A stretch of DNA of 8,430 bases from JBOHHM01 sp050725495 (lineage in GTDB: Bacteria > Pseudomonadota > Gammaproteobacteria > Burkholderiales > Burkholderiaceae_C). How positions within the stretch are numbered: the stretch's first letter is position 1; every line of letters starts with the position of its first letter. Below the pieces are notes generated by a model. That model had not been told where the DNA came from. It was given only the letters and a program-made list of their open reading frames with translations, and made no database searches. Below, piece after piece: positions 5,775-8,430 of the stretch. A program made the translations under genes and the position numbers. The stretch spans positions 1 to 8,430 of the forward strand of contig JBOHHM010000262.1 in the NCBI GenBank assembly GCA_050725495.1, read 5' to 3'.

Positions 5775-8430
5775 ATGAATGTAGACTCGCCTTCCCGCGC
5801 GGTGTCCGATGAGGCCGTGCTGCGGATCGTGCGGGAGGTCTTGACCGAACTCCATCCCGGCCGCGGGGACACGGACCCGGTGACGCTCGACAGCGCGCTG
5901 GAGGAAGACCTCGGCCTGGACAGCCTGGCGCGCGTGGAGTTGTTGATGCGCCTGGAGCACGCATTCGGCGTGCGCCCGCCGGAGCAGCTCCTGAGCACGG
6001 CCGAAGCGCCCCGCGACCTGCTGCGCGCGCTGCTGGCCGCAAGGGCCCCAGCCCAGGCGCAAGTGCTGCAGGCTAACAGGCGCGCGGTGCCCGAACGCGT
6101 CTCGCCGGCGCCGCATGCGGCGGCAACCCTGCAGGAGGTGCTCGACTGGCATGTGCGGGCTCATCCGCATCGCGAGCACCTCGTGATCGACGACGGCGAC
6201 AGCGCCGCGCCGACGCGCCTGAGCTACGCCGACTTGCGCCAGGGCGCCGCCAGCGTCGCCGCGGGGCTGCTGGATCGCGGCTTTCAGCCGGGTCAGGCGG
6301 TGGCGCTGATGCTGCCGACCGGCCCAGAGTATTTCGTCAGCTTCGCCGGCATCCTGCTGGCCGGTGGCATCCCGGTGCCGATCTACCCGCCGGCCCGACC
6401 AGCGCAGATCGAGGAGCACCTACGCCGTCATGTCGGCATCCTCACCAATGCGCTGGCCACGGCGCTGATCACCGTACCGCGGGCCCTGGTGCTGGCGGCG
6501 CTGCTCAAGTCCCAGGTGCCGTCGCTGCGCACGGTCTGCACGTTGGAGGAGCTGTCCTCGCGCGCCAACTCGCTGGACCGCATCAGCGCCCATGCGCAAG
6601 ACATCGCCTTGCTGCAGTACACCTCGGGCAGCACCAGCAGTCCCAAGGGGGTGGTGCTGACGCACGCGAATCTGCTGGCCAACCTGCGGGCCATGGGGCA
6701 GGTCCTGCATGTCAGCTCCGAAGACGTCTTCGTCTCGTGGCTGCCGCTGTACCACGACATGGGGTTGATCGGGGCGTGGCTGGGCAGCCTGTACTACGCC
6801 TATCCACTGGTCGTGATGTCGCCGCTGACCTTTCTCGCGCGACCGGAGCGCTGGCTGTGGGCCGTGCACCGGTACCGCGGCACGCTGTCGGGCGGGCCCA
6901 ACTTCGGCTACGAGCTGTGCCTGCGCAAGCTCGACGAGGCGGCGCTGGACGGGCTCGACCTGTCGAGTTGGCGCTTTGCGTTCAACGGCGCCGAGCCGGT
7001 CAGCGCGACGACCATGCAGGAGTTTCAGCAGCGTTTTGCCCGCTACGGGCTGCGGCCGCAAGCGCTGGCGCCGGTCTACGGACTGGCCGAGGCCACGCTG
7101 GGCCTGACCTTCCCGCCGCAGGGACGGGGTCTGCTGGTCGACCGCATCGATCCACCCGCGTTCTCGCACTCGGGCCGCGCCCTGCCCGCAGCCAGCAGTG
7201 CGTCTGACGTGCGGCTGGTCGTGGCCTGCGGGCGGCCGCTGCCCGGCCATGAGGTCCGCCTGGTCGACGCGACGGGGCGCGAGGTGGCGGAGCGCCAGGA
7301 AGGGCGTCTGCTGTTCAAGGGCCCGTCGGCCACCAGCGGCTATTTCCGCAACCCGAAGGAAACGCGCCGGCTGTTCGATGGCCCCTGGCTGGACTCGGGC
7401 GACTACGCCTATATGGCGCAAGGCGATGTCTACATCACCGGGCGGGCGAAGGATGTGATCATTCGCGGCGGCCGTCAGCTGTATCCGTATGACCTGGAGG
7501 AGGCCGTCGGCGCGATTCCCTCGATCCGCAAGGGCTGCGTCGCCGTGTTCGGCAGCCCGGACCCCAGGACCCGCACAGAACGTGTCGTCGTCATGGCGGA
7601 AACCCGCGACCTGCCGCCCGAGGCGCAGGCGCAGCTGCGCCGCCAGATCAACAGCGCCGCGGTCGGCGTGCTCGGCGCGCCGCCGGACGAGGTGGTCCTG
7701 GTGCCGCCGCACACGGTCTTGAAGACCTCCAGCGGCAAGATTCGCCGCGCAGCCAGCCGCGCGCTGTACGAGAACGGGGGCGCTTCAGTCACGCAGCCGG
7801 CGCCCTGGCGGCAAATCGCGCGGTTTGCGTGGCAGGCGGTGCTGCCGCAGCTGCGGCGTGCCGGGCGCGTCGCCGCCGAGCTGGCCTACGCGGCCTATGT
7901 CTGGCTGCTGTTCTGGCTGCTCGCACCCCTCACCTGGGCGCTGACCGCCGTGCTGCCCAAGCCGTCCTGGAGCTGGGCCCTGAGTCACCATGCGGCCCGG
8001 CTGTTCCTGCGTCTGTCCGGGCTTGCGTTGGCGGTCGAGGGACTGGAAAATCTGCCGCGTGAAGCCAGCTGTGTCGTCGTGGCCAACCATTCAAGCTATC
8101 TGGACGGCATCACGCTGGTCGCCGCATTACCGCGCCATTTCCGCTTTGTCGCCAAGCTCGAATTGCAGCAGCAGTTCATCCCAAGGGTGTACCTGCAAGG
8201 TCTGGGCGCCCTGTTTGTAGACCGCGACGACGCGCAGCGTGGGGCGCAGGACGTCGCTCGGGTCACGCGCAGCGTTTGCTCCGGGGAAGCGATGTTGTTC
8301 TTCCCGGAAGGAACGTTCCGGCGCGTGCCAGGCCTGTTGCCGTTCCACGCGGGCGCATTCTCTGCGGCAGCGCAGGCCGGCGTGCCCGTGGTGCCGCTGA
8401 CGATACGCGGCACGCGCTGCGTGCTGCGCG
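5775..8430 (+). CDS. ACP-fatty acyl-AMP ligase-PlsC acyltransferase fusion, 3' end outside the window
   Basis: Expected to activate a free fatty acid with ATP, load it on its own carrier domain and transfer it to a lipid acceptor at the inner membrane. 885 residues are seen, with no stop or frameshift. Domain 1 (about 10-90) is an acyl carrier protein with LGLDSL; Ser50 is the phosphopantetheine site. Domain 2 (about 120-660) is an adenylating ligase with FAAL-like motifs: PIYPPARP 202-209, P-loop YTSGSTSSPKG 282-292, SWLPLYHDMG 321-330, GPNFGYELC 374-382, NGAEPV 404-409, YGLAEAT 435-441, LDSGD 539-543, GRAKD 556-560 and catalytic Lys655 in SSGK. A hydrophobic segment (about 703-728) follows. 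Domain 3 is PlsC-like: NHSSYLD (HX4D, His772/Asp777), GALFVDR 811-817, FPEGTF 843-848, VPVVPLTIRG 870-879. Start ATG 5775 is the only ATG after the upstream in-frame stop at 5727; AGGG lies 10 nt before it. Acceptor lipid unknown. Confidence 0.9.
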   Translation, partial: MNVDSPSRAVSDEAVLRIVREVLTELHPGRGDTDPVTLDSALEEDLGLDSLARVELLMRLEHAFGVRPPEQLLSTAEAPRDLLRALLAARAPAQAQVLQANRRAVPERVSPAPHAAATLQEVLDWHVRAHPHREHLVIDDGDSAAPTRLSYADLRQGAASVAAGLLDRGFQPGQAVALMLPTGPEYFVSFAGILLAGGIPVPIYPPARPAQIEEHLRRHVGILTNALATALITVPRALVLAALLKSQVPSLRTVCTLEELSSRANSLDRISAHAQDIALLQYTSGSTSSPKGVVLTHANLLANLRAMGQVLHVSSEDVFVSWLPLYHDMGLIGAWLGSLYYAYPLVVMSPLTFLARPERWLWAVHRYRGTLSGGPNFGYELCLRKLDEAALDGLDLSSWRFAFNGAEPVSATTMQEFQQRFARYGLRPQALAPVYGLAEATLGLTFPPQGRGLLVDRIDPPAFSHSGRALPAASSASDVRLVVACGRPLPGHEVRLVDATGREVAERQEGRLLFKGPSATSGYFRNPKETRRLFDGPWLDSGDYAYMAQGDVYITGRAKDVIIRGGRQLYPYDLEEAVGAIPSIRKGCVAVFGSPDPRTRTERVVVMAETRDLPPEAQAQLRRQINSAAVGVLGAPPDEVVLVPPHTVLKTSSGKIRRAASRALYENGGASVTQPAPWRQIARFAWQAVLPQLRRAGRVAAELAYAAYVWLLFWLLAPLTWALTAVLPKPSWSWALSHHAARLFLRLSGLALAVEGLENLPREASCVVVANHSSYLDGITLVAALPRHFRFVAKLELQQQFIPRVYLQGLGALFVDRDDAQRGAQDVARVTRSVCSGEAMLFFPEGTFRRVPGLLPFHAGAFSAAAQAGVPVVPLTIRGTRCVLR

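Noticed and set aside
5578..5778. A 66-codon plus-strand frame overlapping the fusion gene start by ATGA
   Set aside because: The 4-nt overlap looks like translational coupling, but the start is TTG, rare codons are frequent, and no family or ribosome binding site is visible.
5517..6419. A 300-codon minus-strand frame covering the leader and the ACP domain
   Set aside because: It is opposite the recognisable carrier and ligase N-terminus, with low-complexity Arg/Gln/His-rich content and no family resemblance.
6420..7712. A 430-codon open frame on the minus strand inside the fusion gene
   Set aside because: It is antisense to a clear FAAL domain; the product is rich in Arg, Gln and Ala with no motif. 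High GC makes such shadow frames common.
5775..7760. Reading the carrier and ligase as part of a nonribosomal peptide synthetase
   Set aside because: No condensation or amino-acid adenylation signature is seen. The motifs are FAAL-like and the chain continues into PlsC, which fits lipid acylation.

Overview
The window looks like a chromosomal stretch from a GC-rich betaproteobacterium, most likely Burkholderiales and plausibly Comamonadaceae. The inference rests on the high GC content, the GC-rich third codon positions, a phasin of the type found in polyhydroxybutyrate (PHB) storers, and the set of housekeeping families. I cannot name a genus from sequence alone.

Layout from left to right: (1) a DUF72 (YecE-like) gene on the minus strand running off the left edge, whose C-terminal end departs from the family pattern. 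(2) A divergent intergenic region with a convincing sigma-70 promoter bracketed by two GCAACA(A/T)AAA repeats. (3) A PHB-granule phasin with its own intrinsic terminator. (4) A minus-strand alpha/beta-hydrolase carboxylesterase with a complete catalytic triad. (5) A divergent plus-strand SGNH/GDSL-type hydrolase. (6) A TIGR00266/AIM24-family protein. (7) A convergent minus-strand class A acid phosphatase (PAP2 fold) with a lipoprotein signal. (8) A scar region holding the last 50 or so codons of a second, otherwise lost, AIM24 paralogue. (9) A roughly 300-bp leader without a convincing gene. (10) A large plus-strand gene, open at the right edge, encoding an acyl carrier protein, a fatty acyl-AMP ligase (FAAL), a hydrophobic segment and a PlsC-type acyltransferase in one chain.

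Most genes are single transcription units in alternating orientation, so items 1 to 7 do not form a pathway. The phasin is a self-contained unit (promoter, putative operator repeats, gene, terminator). The AIM24 gene and the remnant downstream suggest that a tandem AIM24 array once stood here and was broken up, with the phosphatase gene now lying between the intact and decayed copies.

The most interesting object is the ACP-FAAL-PlsC fusion at the right end. Its order (carrier, ligase, acyltransferase) differs from the E. coli Aas arrangement, where the acyltransferase is N-terminal and no carrier is fused. It reads as a one-protein route that activates a free fatty acid, loads it on an in-cis carrier and transfers it to a membrane-lipid acceptor. 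The acceptor cannot be told from this window, and the neighbouring genes that would reveal it lie beyond position 8430.
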